Assembly (NCBI RefSeq): GCF_004011155.1
Contig: NZ_RJWG01000004.1
Coordinates: 528 to 64,527, forward strand
Origin: Clostridium prolinivorans
Lineage (GTDB): Bacteria; Bacillota; Clostridia; Clostridiales; Clostridiaceae
Reading direction: 5' to 3'
Length of the DNA stretch: 64,000 nt
Position 1 is the first letter of the stretch. The number at the start of each line of letters is the position of its first letter. A program made the translations under genes and the position numbers. The notes beneath the pieces were generated by a model. The model was not told the origin of the DNA, made no database searches, and was given only the letters and a program-made list of their open reading frames with translations. This document shows positions 34,274 to 43,119 of the stretch, one piece after another.

Positions 34274-35074
34274 TTATAAAATTATTAAACTTATTGCCAT
34301 AACAATCATTCCTGATATAACTCCATATATAGATAAATGATGCTCTCCATATTTTTCTGCTGCTGGTAAAAGTTCGTCTAATGATATATAAACCATAATT
34401 CCAGCCACCATTGCAAAAACAATTCCTAAAGTAAAATCATTGAAAAATCTCATAAATATTAAAAACCCTACTAAAGCTCCTATAGGTTCTGAAAGTCCTG
34501 AAATAAAAGAATATAAAAATGCCTTTTTTCTATTACCTGTAGCATAATAAATAGGAATAGAAACAGCTATACCTTCTGGTATATTATGAATAGCTATAGC
34601 AGCTGCAATTGGTATACCAAGACTTGGATCTTTTAATGATGCTGTAAATGTTGCCAATCCTTCTGGAAAATTATGAATTCCAATAGCAAGTGCAGACATA
34701 ACTCCCATTCTTAATAAATTATTATTTTTTTGTATATCTTCTAAATCTTCTACACTTTGCATAGAATGTGGGTTTTCAAAATCTGGAACTAATTTATCTA
34801 TAATTGCAATAATAAACATACCACCAAAAAAAGCAAGTACAGTATAAATATTTCCTATTTTTTCTCCTGCTTGCATTGATAAAGATTTTTGAGCTGTAGA
34901 AAAAATTTCAACAAATGAAACATAAATCATAACTCCTGCTGAAAATCCTAATGCTATTGATAAAAATTTTGTATTTGTTTTTTTAGCAACGAAAGCTATT
35001 AAACTTCCAATCCCCGTAGATAACCCTGCTAAAAGAGTTGTAGCAAAAGCAAATAAAATAGTTTGTGTTGACAT
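34274..35074 (-). CDS. zupT: ZIP-family zinc transporter
   Basis: A 266-aa protein with eight membrane helices. Helix IV has IHNFPEGLATFTASL (about residue 131) and helix V has IHNIPEGIAVSIPIYYATG (about 162), the conserved His-Asn-x-Pro-Glu-Gly metal-binding motifs of ZIP proteins. It imports Zn2+ or related divalent metals. There is a short His-poor loop at about 100-118. It is monocistronic. Confidence 0.88.
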   Translation of the reverse strand: MSTQTILFAFATTLLAGLSTGIGSLIAFVAKKTNTKFLSIALGFSAGVMIYVSFVEIFSTAQKSLSMQAGEKIGNIYTVLAFFGGMFIIAIIDKLVPDFENPHSMQSVEDLEDIQKNNNLLRMGVMSALAIGIHNFPEGLATFTASLKDPSLGIPIAAAIAIHNIPEGIAVSIPIYYATGNRKKAFLYSFISGLSEPIGALVGFLIFMRFFNDFTLGIVFAMVAGIMVYISLDELLPAAEKYGEHHLSIYGVISGMIVMAISLIIL

Positions 35075-35240
35075 ATATTCCCTCCTTTATATATTATATA
35101 AATATCCAGCATATAAACTAAATATAACAAAATGATAATTCTATAATACTATGAGTTTGTTTTTAAAAATAATTTTATTTATATATAATATATTTGATAA
35201 TAATTATTGTTAAATATATTATACTTTATATTTATAAAAA

Positions 35241-35286
35241 AATAAACTTCCTATAAATTTAATAATTAAATTTATAGGAAGTTTAT
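35241..35286 (-). terminator. Terminator after the MFS gene
   Basis: ATAAACTTCCTATAAATTT and its exact complement form a 19-bp stem with a 7-nt loop, followed on the minus strand by TTTTTTTAT. It starts 6 nt past the stop codon. Confidence 0.85.
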
Positions 35287-35291
35287 ATAAT

Positions 35292-36503
35292 TTATTTTTT
35301 ATTTATTTTTTCGCATTGATGTATACATTTACCATATAAAACATGTTTTAATTTAGATAAAAAGTATCCAGATATCAAAGGAAGTATACATATAAATACT
35401 AAATATATTCTAAGTACAGATATATTCTTAAATATAATTAAAAGTACTATTAATATTACAGCACTAATAGCTCTGCCACTGTTTATAGCAATATCTTTAT
35501 TAATCATATATTCTATTCTCATATCTTCATCATGATTACTATTTATAACATTAAAAGTTGAAGAAGATAGCTGTATTAAAAAAAATGGAAGAAAAAATGC
35601 ATCCATAATAACATAAAAGAACAAAGTACTATAAGTTATCTTAAAAGTTATACCTAAAACTGATATAAAAGATCCAATAGTGCCTAAGAATATAGCAAAT
35701 TTTCTTTTAGGCGGCTTTATTATCTTTTGTACAAGTATATAAGATGCTGAAGTTAAAAGTGAAGCAATAAAAGTAAGTTTTCCAAGAGAAAGTTCACTTT
35801 TTGTTGTTTCTATTATTAATATATTCACTATAAAAGCTATTATAACATCTCTAAATCCCCAAAAAAAAGTAGATTTTCTTATTATATTCCATTCTTCACA
35901 ATTTCGTGAAAAAGCTTTTTTCATATTAAGTTTATCGCCATAACTTTTACATTTTAAAGTAAAGCTAATAAATATTAATATTATAAATAATGATAATGTA
36001 CATATAAATACAAAATTATACCCTTTTGTACCATTAAATCTGCTTATAATATAAGCAGCAGTTATAGGAGCTACAGCTGCAGCTGCTCCTGTACAACTCC
36101 CATTGAAACCATTAAAAGTATCTCTATTATCCATGCAAGTAAAATCAAAACTTAATGTATTAAAAGCAAGCCAATAAAATCCTGCTGCCATACCTAAAAG
36201 CATGCCTACAAGATAAATATAAATGCCGCCGTTTTTACCTAAAAATAAAATAAATGCATAAGAAACAGCATATATAAAAAGGCCTATCCTTAAACACCAA
36301 ATGCCATTTTTCTTTTTAGCTATAATTCCTCCTGCAATAAAAGCAAAAGGTGTTAAAATATACTGTATTAAATTAAATAATACAATAATTATAAAATTTG
36401 ATGTTTGTTTCCAAAAAAATACATTAACAAATATAGATGATAATCCTATAGCAAAGGTAAATAGAGTACTTACAACTAGTAGTATCTTTGCTTCTTTACA
36501 CAT
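35292..36503 (-). CDS. Major facilitator superfamily transporter
   Basis: A 403-aa protein with 11-12 membrane helices. The loop between helices 2 and 3 has AGGIIAKKKNGIWCLRIGLF, the basic MFS loop motif. A glycine- and alanine-rich stretch NGFNGSCTGAAAAVAPITAAY lies near residue 135. The substrate is unknown. The ATG follows GGAGG. It is monocistronic with its own terminator. Confidence 0.8.
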   Translation of the reverse strand: MCKEAKILLVVSTLFTFAIGLSSIFVNVFFWKQTSNFIIIVLFNLIQYILTPFAFIAGGIIAKKKNGIWCLRIGLFIYAVSYAFILFLGKNGGIYIYLVGMLLGMAAGFYWLAFNTLSFDFTCMDNRDTFNGFNGSCTGAAAAVAPITAAYIISRFNGTKGYNFVFICTLSLFIILIFISFTLKCKSYGDKLNMKKAFSRNCEEWNIIRKSTFFWGFRDVIIAFIVNILIIETTKSELSLGKLTFIASLLTSASYILVQKIIKPPKRKFAIFLGTIGSFISVLGITFKITYSTLFFYVIMDAFFLPFFLIQLSSSTFNVINSNHDEDMRIEYMINKDIAINSGRAISAVILIVLLIIFKNISVLRIYLVFICILPLISGYFLSKLKHVLYGKCIHQCEKINKK

Positions 36504-36589
36504 AGTTCCTCCTATTTAGTTGGATCAATATTATTTTTTAATCTATATAAGTTAATATATCTTACTTTTTAAATATTATACTTAAATTT

Positions 36590-37447
36590 TTATTTTTCTT
36601 CTATTTCCTTTTTACTTAACCAAGTTATTGATAAAAATCCTATTATTAAAACCCCAAGAGAAATTATTAAACTAAATATGCCTTGCTTTAAAGCTTCAAT
36701 TGAAGTATTCATATTTAAAATTTCTTTAGGAATGCCAGGAAATACAGGAATTAGTGAACCAATTACAAATCCCAATATAAGCATATATGTTTTTCCTGGA
36801 TATTTAATAAGAAGTTTCTCTATGGCTCTTGCAGTTGCCAAAGTTCCTACAACTACTCCTATACCAAGAGGGACTAAAAAAGGTATATTCCTATTATTAA
36901 TAGCACTTAATGTAATATTATATAAATTTAAACTTAAAAGCATAAAAGATGCACTTATTCCAGGCAGAATTAAAGCTATTGCTATAATAATTCCTCCAAT
37001 TAATAAAAAAACAATACTTAAAAATCCTTTAGATGTAGCCAGTGCAGTTGTTGTTTCAGAATCTCCAGACATAATTAAAACAATTATAAATCCTAATATT
37101 AAGAAAATAAAATCCTTCCAATCATTTTTTTGTTCTGTTGCTTTTTTATATAATACAGGCAGACCTCCACATATTATACCTATGAACAAAAATCCCATAA
37201 TTTCAGGATACTTTTCTATAACATTTTCTAATAATCTACTAAAAAGTAAAAGTGCTAAAAGAGCTCCTAACCCTACTTCAAATAAAAAAATTGTATGCTT
37301 TTTTATATCTTTGAAAAAAGAAGCAACAGCATGTATTAAATCATCATATATACCTAATACTATCGCCATTGTTCCTCCACTAACACCAGGTACTAATGTA
37401 GCTATTCCTACAACTATACCTTTAAAAAAATTTACTATATGTTTCAT
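36590..37447 (-). CDS. popT: PopT (DUF368) undecaprenyl-phosphate transporter
   Basis: A 285-aa protein with about eight membrane helices and the DUF368 signature LVPGVSGGTMAIVLGIYDDL at about residues 15-35, plus a repeat of the motif in LILPGISASFMLLSLNLY (about 160). The family was shown to move the lipid carrier undecaprenyl phosphate back across the membrane for reuse in wall synthesis. The upstream TTG at 37462 lies in the ribosome binding site GGAGGAG, so ATG 37447 is chosen. Confidence 0.85.
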   Translation of the reverse strand: MKHIVNFFKGIVVGIATLVPGVSGGTMAIVLGIYDDLIHAVASFFKDIKKHTIFLFEVGLGALLALLLFSRLLENVIEKYPEIMGFLFIGIICGGLPVLYKKATEQKNDWKDFIFLILGFIIVLIMSGDSETTTALATSKGFLSIVFLLIGGIIIAIALILPGISASFMLLSLNLYNITLSAINNRNIPFLVPLGIGVVVGTLATARAIEKLLIKYPGKTYMLILGFVIGSLIPVFPGIPKEILNMNTSIEALKQGIFSLIISLGVLIIGFLSITWLSKKEIEEK

Positions 37448-37680
37448 TTTCAACTCCTCCAAAACTTATATTTAAATAATACATATAAAAATTATAAAGG
37501 TATAAATTTTATTTGTAAAGCTTGTATACTAATTATATACTAATACTTTTACTTTATAAGTATGTTCATATATTAATTACACTTATCTATATATTAATCA
37601 ATATATAAAAATATAGTTAATATTTTGCTATAAGATAATGTTAAGTTATTAAATTGTATTTTAATAAACATACAAAAAAA

Positions 37681-37713
37681 ACGATTAAAGCAATATAAAT
37701 TAACTTTAACCGT
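37681..37713 (-). terminator. Terminator after hcp
   Basis: ACGATTAAAG and CTTTAACCGT pair over 10 positions with one wobble. A T-run follows on the minus strand (GTTTTTTTTG). It starts 15 nt past the stop codon. Confidence 0.7.
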
Positions 37714-37727
37714 CTTTTTTAAATTAT

Positions 37728-39377
37728 TTATTCACCCATAAACATTTTAATATCATCTTCAACATTTGTTATTCCAGCAATTCCAAAGTTTTCAACTAAA
37801 ACTTTAGTTACATTTGGAGATAAAAATCCTGGTAATGTTGGGCCTAAATGGATGTTCTTTACTCCCAAATATAAAAGTGCTAAAAGTACTATAACAGCTT
37901 TTTGTTCATACCAAGCAATATTATAGGATATTGGAAGTTCATTTACGTCATCAAGTCCAAATACTTCTTTAAGCTTTAATGCTATAATAGCTAAAGAATA
38001 AGAGTCGTTACATTGACCAGCATCTAATACTCTTGGTATTCCATTTATATCTCCAAGATTTAATTTATTGTATCTATATTTTGCACATCCAGCTGTTAAT
38101 ATTACTGTATCTTTAGGAAGATTTTCAGCAAATTCTGTATAGTAATTTCTGCTCTTCATTCTTCCATCACATCCAGCCATAACAAAGAATCTTTTTATAG
38201 CACCAGTTTTAACTGCCTCTACAATTTTATCTGCAAGTTGTAAAACTTGAGCGTGAGCAAAACCACCTACTATTTCTCCGCTTTCAATTTCTGTTGGAGC
38301 TGGTAATGTTTTTGCAAGTTTAATAAGCTCTGAAAAGTCTTTTGTTCCATCTTCTCTCTTTTCTATATGTTTAACTCCAGAAACTCCTGTTGCACCAGTT
38401 GTAAACATTCTATTAATATATGAAGCTTTTGGAGGCACTATACAGTTAGTAGTCATTAATATAACGCCGTTAAAACTTTCAAATTCCTTATCTTGATTCC
38501 ACCAAGCATTACCATAATTACCTGCAAAGTGTGAATATTTTTTGAATTTTGGATAATAATGAGCTGGAAGCATTTCTGAGTGAGTGTATACATCTACTCC
38601 AGTTCCTTCTGTTTGCTCAAGTAGCATTTCTAAATCTTTTAAATCGTGTCCACTTACAAGTATTCCTGGATTATTTCTAACTCCTATATTAACTTTAGTT
38701 ATTTCTGGATTTCCATAAGTAGAAGTATTAGCTTTATCTAAAAGTGCCATAGTATCTACTCCATACTTGCCGCACTCTAATACCATAGATACATATTCAT
38801 TAACACCTAAATTGTCATCAGTTGTTGCTGCAAGTCCTCTTTGCATAAATTCATATATATTTTTATCTTCAAATCCTAAATTAAATGCATGTTCTGCATA
38901 AGCAGCCATACCTTTTATTCCGTAAGTTAAAAGTTCTCTTAAACTTCTTATATCCTCATCTTTTGTTTGAAGAATACTTACATCTCCTGATTCAGCTTTA
39001 GCTTCTAATTCTGCATCTGTTTCTCCAGTCCAAGTTAAACCTTCATAGTTACTTTCTATAACTCCTCCTGCACTTTTAACTGCAGCTATTATTTCATCTC
39101 TTAATTTAATACCTTCTCTAATTTCATTTAAAAATCTTGACTTATCCCAATTTGCATTTGTAATAGTCATAAACAATCCATTAAACACAAACTTATCTGT
39201 AAAAGGTTTATTAACTCCAAGCTCTCTTGCTTTTACATTGGCAACAGATATACCTTTTAATATATACATTAATAAATCCTGCATATTTGCTAAATCTGAA
39301 GTTTTACCGCAAACTCCTTTAAATGTACAGCCCTTTCCTCCAGCTGTTTCTTGACATTGATAACAAAACATACTCAT
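37728..39377 (-). CDS. hcp: Hybrid cluster protein (hydroxylamine/NO reductase)
   Basis: A 549-aa protein. The N-terminal cysteine motif [19 protein letters not shown] (C-x2-C-x8-C-x5-C) binds the [4Fe-4S] cluster, as in strict anaerobes, not the [2Fe-2S] type of E. coli. Hybrid-cluster ligands are visible later in [23 protein letters not shown] and the final YEQKAV. The enzyme reduces hydroxylamine or nitric oxide and protects against nitrosative stress. ATG 39377 follows GGAGGAG. The upstream palindrome suggests control by a CRP/FNR-type regulator. Confidence 0.93.
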   Translation of the reverse strand: MSMFCYQCQETAGGKGCTFKGVCGKTSDLANMQDLLMYILKGISVANVKARELGVNKPFTDKFVFNGLFMTITNANWDKSRFLNEIREGIKLRDEIIAAVKSAGGVIESNYEGLTWTGETDAELEAKAESGDVSILQTKDEDIRSLRELLTYGIKGMAAYAEHAFNLGFEDKNIYEFMQRGLAATTDDNLGVNEYVSMVLECGKYGVDTMALLDKANTSTYGNPEITKVNIGVRNNPGILVSGHDLKDLEMLLEQTEGTGVDVYTHSEMLPAHYYPKFKKYSHFAGNYGNAWWNQDKEFESFNGVILMTTNCIVPPKASYINRMFTTGATGVSGVKHIEKREDGTKDFSELIKLAKTLPAPTEIESGEIVGGFAHAQVLQLADKIVEAVKTGAIKRFFVMAGCDGRMKSRNYYTEFAENLPKDTVILTAGCAKYRYNKLNLGDINGIPRVLDAGQCNDSYSLAIIALKLKEVFGLDDVNELPISYNIAWYEQKAVIVLLALLYLGVKNIHLGPTLPGFLSPNVTKVLVENFGIAGITNVEDDIKMFMGE

Positions 39378-39474
39378 TTTTATCTCCTCCTCATATTTAT
39401 GTAATAAAATTTTTAACCTTTAAATAATTTCTGTAACTTACATAATATAATATTATCAAATAGCTAAAAATTTA

Positions 39475-39494
39475 TCCGTAACATATATTACAGA
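39475..39494. promoter_or_regulatory. CRP/FNR-type palindrome upstream of hcp
   Basis: TCCGTAACATATATTACAGA is a near-perfect 20-bp palindrome (TCNGTAA-N6-TTACNGA) centred about 107 bp upstream of the hcp start. A related half-site CTGTAACTTACAT occurs at about 39431. Clostridial hcp genes are known to be controlled by HcpR-type CRP/FNR proteins; assignment here is inference. Confidence 0.5.
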
Positions 39495-39540
39495 TTTTAT
39501 ATTTTTATATAAATATTTTTAAAATTAATATTAACAATAT

Positions 39541-39660
39541 GATTAATCTGCAATAAGCTGTAAATTAATTTCCACCATGCAATTTATAATGTTTCTAAAT
39601 TTGCATTATTTTATATATAGTAGTCAGCATTTAATAAAAAGGCCTTTTGTAAGATAATCA
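39541..39660 (+). repeat. Dispersed repeat, copy D
   Basis: Begins GATTAATCTGCAATAAGCTG and continues TAAATTAATTTCC, ATTTATAATGTTTCTAAATT and CATTTAATAAAAAGGCC, ending AGATAATCA. It is closest to copy E at 41051, in the same orientation. D and E bracket lysA. Confidence 0.65.
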
Positions 39661-39692
39661 CAATATAGTAAAATAATAATTTTACATAAAAA

Positions 39693-39715
39693 AAGACAAG
39701 GTATTTCCTTGCCTT
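39693..39715 (-). terminator. Terminator after lysA
   Basis: AAGACAAGG and CCTTGCCTT pair (one wobble) around TATTT, overlapping the lysA stop codon, with a T-run after it on the minus strand. Confidence 0.75.
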
Positions 39716-41010
39716 TATAATAATTCATTATTTATTATATCTTCATAGCTTTGTCTTTTGCAGACTAATTTAGATTTCCCATCTTTTACAAATACTACTG
39801 CTGCTTTTGGTATTTTATTATAGTTACTTGACATAGAATATCCATAAGCACCTGTAGATAAAACTGCAAGAATATCTCCACTTTTTACTTTTGGTATATT
39901 AACATCATTTAATAATATGTCTCCAGATTCACAGCATTTGCCTGAAATTGTTACCTTTTCTTTTAAATCATCTTCAACTCTATTTGCTATAATACATTCA
40001 TATTCTGCTTTGTAAAGAGCTGGTCTTATATTATCAGTCATACCTCCGTCTACTGAAACATATTTTCTTATTTGAGGGATTTCCTTTATAGAACCTACTG
40101 TATACAAAGTAGTTCCTGCCTTACCTATTATAGATCTTCCTGGTTCTATAGTTAAAATAGGAATATTAATATTTAAATTTTCAGCCATTTCATCTACTTT
40201 ATTTATTATTGCTGAGCAAAAATCTTCTATGCTTTTTGGATTATCACCGCTTCTGTAATGAATTCCAAAACCTCCACCTAAATCTAATTCTTTAAGTTCA
40301 TAGCCTAACTCTTTTTTTATGTTTGATATTAAAGACATCATTATTTCTGCTGCATCTTCATAAGGCTTTATATCAAAAATTTGAGAACCTATATGACAAT
40401 GAAGGCCTACAAGTTCTATATTAGGAAGCTCAATTGATTTCTTTACTGCATTTAAAGTATTATCATTTAAAATAGTAAACCCAAACTTTGAATCTATTTG
40501 TCCTGTTTTTATATACTCGTGAGTATGAGCTTCAATTCCTGGAGTAACTCTAAGAAGTATTTTTTGTACTTTATTATATTTAGCTGCAATTTCATTTATT
40601 TTTTCTATTTCATAAAAATTATCTACAACAAATCTGCCTACTCCATTTTTTATTCCCATATCAATTTCTTCTAATGTTTTATTATTACCATGGAAATAAA
40701 CCTTAGAAAGTGGAAAACCTGCTTTAATTGCAGTATAAAGCTCTCCTCCAGATACTACATCAAGGCAAAGTCCTTCCTCATTTATAAGCTGACACATAGC
40801 CAATATTAAAAAAGCCTTACCTGCGTAAGCAACTCTATTACCTCTTTCCTTAACTTTAAAAGATTTAAAATATCTTTGACATTTTCTTCTTACAAAAGCT
40901 TCATCTATAACATAAAGCGGTGTACCATATTTTTTCGCAAGTTCAACTGTACTTATTCCGCCTATATAAAGCTCATTATTTTTTATTTCACTAGTTCCAA
41001 AAAGTTCCAT
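39715..41010 (-). CDS. lysA: Diaminopimelate decarboxylase
   Basis: A 431-aa fold-type III PLP enzyme catalysing the last step of lysine synthesis (meso-diaminopimelate to lysine). The PLP lysine is in VAYAGKAFLILA at about residue 65. The phosphate-binding GGGFGIHYRSGD is at about 245, and CCESGDIL with the active-site cysteine is at about 355. The gene is single and lies directly below a lysine riboswitch, which strongly supports the function. Confidence 0.95.
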   Translation of the reverse strand: MELFGTSEIKNNELYIGGISTVELAKKYGTPLYVIDEAFVRRKCQRYFKSFKVKERGNRVAYAGKAFLILAMCQLINEEGLCLDVVSGGELYTAIKAGFPLSKVYFHGNNKTLEEIDMGIKNGVGRFVVDNFYEIEKINEIAAKYNKVQKILLRVTPGIEAHTHEYIKTGQIDSKFGFTILNDNTLNAVKKSIELPNIELVGLHCHIGSQIFDIKPYEDAAEIMMSLISNIKKELGYELKELDLGGGFGIHYRSGDNPKSIEDFCSAIINKVDEMAENLNINIPILTIEPGRSIIGKAGTTLYTVGSIKEIPQIRKYVSVDGGMTDNIRPALYKAEYECIIANRVEDDLKEKVTISGKCCESGDILLNDVNIPKVKSGDILAVLSTGAYGYSMSSNYNKIPKAAVVFVKDGKSKLVCKRQSYEDIINNELL

Positions 41011-41050
41011 AAATATTACCTCTCCTATATTTAAATTTTTATATAAGTAT

Positions 41051-41165
41051 GATTAACCCACAATAAGCTGTAAATTAATTTTTACTATTTATAATGTTTT
41101 TAAATTTCTATTACATCCATATATAATAGGTAAATCTTTAATAAAAAGATTTTTATAATATAATC
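41051..41165 (+). repeat. Dispersed repeat, copy E (inside the lysA leader)
   Basis: Begins GATTAACCCACAATAAGCTG and continues TAAATTAATTTTTACTAT, ATAATGTTTTTAAATTT and TTTAATAAAAAGATTTTT, ending ATAATCA. It lies between the riboswitch terminator and the lysA start, so it would be transcribed in antisense orientation within the lysA mRNA. Confidence 0.65.
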
Positions 41166-41188
41166 ATTTATAATTAAATATATTATAA

Positions 41189-41216
41189 ATGCAGCAAAGG
41201 GACACCTTTGCTGCAT
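41189..41216 (-). terminator. Expression-platform terminator of the lysine riboswitch
   Basis: ATGCAGCAAAG and CTTTGCTGCAT form an 11-bp stem about 30 nt downstream of the aptamer, followed by TTATAAT. It would stop transcription before lysA when lysine is bound. Confidence 0.75.
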
Positions 41217-41242
41217 AAAAGTATTTATACGCAACCTTTTGT

Positions 41243-41420
41243 GTACCTTGTAGCTCTCCATCATTTTCATGATGACAGCATTGTATATATTTTATACAAT
41301 GCCAGGGAAAACTCTTGCAGATATTTTCCCTTCGGCTGTAGCTCCTTTCCCTATGCTTCTTTGCCCGCCAGCTCAGCATAGATACTATTAGTTACAGCAC
41401 CTCTACCCTAGGTAAAGCTA
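41243..41420 (-). ncRNA. Lysine riboswitch (L-box)
   Basis: On the minus strand this ~178-nt region carries the conserved L-box elements in order: AGAGGTGCTG at the P1 side, GGGAAAGGAGCTACAGCCGAAGG-type core with the invariant GCCGAAG, then CTGTCATCATG and GATGGAGAGCTAC closing P1. It is clearly less AT-rich than its surroundings. It lies upstream of lysA and is followed by a terminator hairpin. With lysine bound it should switch lysA off. The call rests on several separate conserved blocks; no covariance search was run. Confidence 0.92.
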
Positions 41421-41479
41421 TAAACTTTATTAAATTAAAGTAAGTTTAACACAATATAATAAATATTTCAATAATTTTT

Positions 41480-42781
41480 TTATAATTTATAAAATTCTTC
41501 AAAAGATTTAGATACATAAGTGTGATCTAAAACTCCTCCTAATTCTCTTATAGAATGCATAGCAAGTATAGGTGTTCCCATATCCACACAACGAAGGTTT
41601 ATATGTGTCGAAGATATTGGACCTATAGTTGATCCTCCCCGAGCATCAGAACGATTTACAAATTTTTGAACAGGAATTTCTGCCTTTTTACAAATTTGCT
41701 CATAAACTGCTAATGAATCAGCATCAGTAGTATAACTTTGATTGGCAGCTAACTTTATAACTGGTCCTTTATTTATAATTGGTTTATTTATAGGATCAGC
41801 TTTTTCTCCTGCATTGGGATGAACAGCGTGGGCTAAATCAGAAGATATCATAAAACTTCTTGCAATTGTTCTAAAAAAGTCCTCTCTGTCTCCTCCTAAA
41901 TTTAAAACTATTCTCTCTAAAATATTGGCAAGAATTTCTGAATTTGCTCCCTGCTTTGTTGAGCTTCCTACTTCTTCGTTATCAAAACAAGCAAGCACAT
42001 TAAAATTTTGACTCTCTTTAGTATTTACAAATGCATAAAGAGCAGCATGAACCATAGCTAAATCGTCTAATCTTGAACTTGATATAAATTCATCATTTGG
42101 TCCTATAATTTTTCCTTTTTCATATTCATATAAGAAAATATCAAAATCTAAAATATCTTCTACATTTATTTTAAGCTCAGATGCTATAATATTTAATAAA
42201 TAATTTTCTTTTTCAAGCTCATTATTTATAACTGAAACAAGAGGAAGTGTGTCCTTTTGAGTATTAATTTCCATACCCTTATTAACATCTTTATTCATAT
42301 GTATTGCAAGATTAGGAATTATTAAAATTGGTTTATTTATATTAACAAGCTTTGTCTTTGGATAAAATATATTTTCTCCCTTTACTATAACTCTTCCAGC
42401 AATAGATAAAGGTCTATCAAACCAAGTATTTAATATAGGTCCTCCATAAACTTCTGTGTTAAGCTTTATATATGCATTTTCTGAAATAATCTCTGGATTA
42501 GGTTTTATTCTAAAGCTTGGAGAGTCTGTATGTGCTCCTATAATTCTAAAGCCTTTTTTAGTAATACTTCCACTTCCAAGTATAAAGGCAAATAAAGCAG
42601 AATCATTTTTAGTTACAAAATATTTTCCATTCTTCTCAAACTTCCATCTTTCTTCTTCTTTAAGTTCTTTAAAACCATTATCTAAAAGAACTTTTTTTAC
42701 ACTTTCTACAGCATGAAAAGCAGTTGGACTTTCATAAATAAAGTCTATTAAATTTTGTGCAAATTTTATTTCATTTGTCAT
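41480..42781 (-). CDS. apeB: M18-family aminopeptidase
   Basis: A 433-aa zinc aminopeptidase of the aspartyl aminopeptidase family. Metal ligands appear in AHTDSPSFRIKPNP (about residues 82-95), SSRLDDLAMVHAAL (about 240), ACFDNEEVGSSTKQGA (about 268, with the general-base glutamate) and AHAVHPNAGEKAD (about 320), plus a C-terminal histidine in GTPILAMHSIRE. It removes N-terminal residues from peptides in the cytoplasm. It is monocistronic. Confidence 0.9.
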   Translation of the reverse strand: MTNEIKFAQNLIDFIYESPTAFHAVESVKKVLLDNGFKELKEEERWKFEKNGKYFVTKNDSALFAFILGSGSITKKGFRIIGAHTDSPSFRIKPNPEIISENAYIKLNTEVYGGPILNTWFDRPLSIAGRVIVKGENIFYPKTKLVNINKPILIIPNLAIHMNKDVNKGMEINTQKDTLPLVSVINNELEKENYLLNIIASELKINVEDILDFDIFLYEYEKGKIIGPNDEFISSSRLDDLAMVHAALYAFVNTKESQNFNVLACFDNEEVGSSTKQGANSEILANILERIVLNLGGDREDFFRTIARSFMISSDLAHAVHPNAGEKADPINKPIINKGPVIKLAANQSYTTDADSLAVYEQICKKAEIPVQKFVNRSDARGGSTIGPISSTHINLRCVDMGTPILAMHSIRELGGVLDHTYVSKSFEEFYKL

Positions 42782-43119
42782 ATATTTTTCCTCCTGATAT
42801 AGTGAATATAAAATAACTTAATTTATACTTTAGCACATTTATAGATTAAATTGTTTTAATATTATTAATTACACATTAAAATACATTAAAGCATTTAATA
42901 TTATAAAAACTTTTTATAATATTATTTTACTAATCTATATTTAGTTTTAATTATTAATATCTAAAAGTTATTCAATTACATATAATACATATAAATAATA
43001 AAATACATTTAAAGTATATCAAAATTCCATAATATTTTTCCAGTATTTTGTTTAATAATATTGAAATATTTGTATTATATGATATATTAAAAATATTATA
43101 ATTTTTAGGAGTGTTAAAA
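42782..43119. other. Spacer between divergent aminopeptidase and CDF genes
   Basis: A 338-bp spacer of very AT-rich sequence. Apart from a candidate promoter for the CDF gene (TTGAAA at 43061-43066, 16-bp spacer, TATATT at 43083-43088), I see nothing in it. Confidence 0.5.

Larger units (their letters stand above)
39378..39714. other. Spacer between hcp and lysA
   Basis: A 337-bp spacer holding the hcp promoter region with a CRP/FNR-type palindrome, dispersed repeat copy D and the lysA terminator. No coding sequence was seen. Confidence 0.6.
41011..41479. other. lysA leader region
   Basis: A 469-bp gene-free stretch between lysA and the aminopeptidase gene. It contains the lysine riboswitch, its terminator and dispersed repeat copy E. 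A 71-codon open frame here is an artefact of the riboswitch. Confidence 0.75.

Noticed and set aside
36678-37475. A 265-codon open frame on the plus strand
   Set aside because: It is fully antisense to the conserved PopT gene and has no recognisable protein family; long antisense frames are common opposite hydrophobic genes.
41164-41379. A 71-codon open frame on the minus strand (Cys- and His-rich)
   Set aside because: It lies inside the lysine riboswitch and terminator; the open frame is explained by the RNA sequence, and it has no ribosome binding site.
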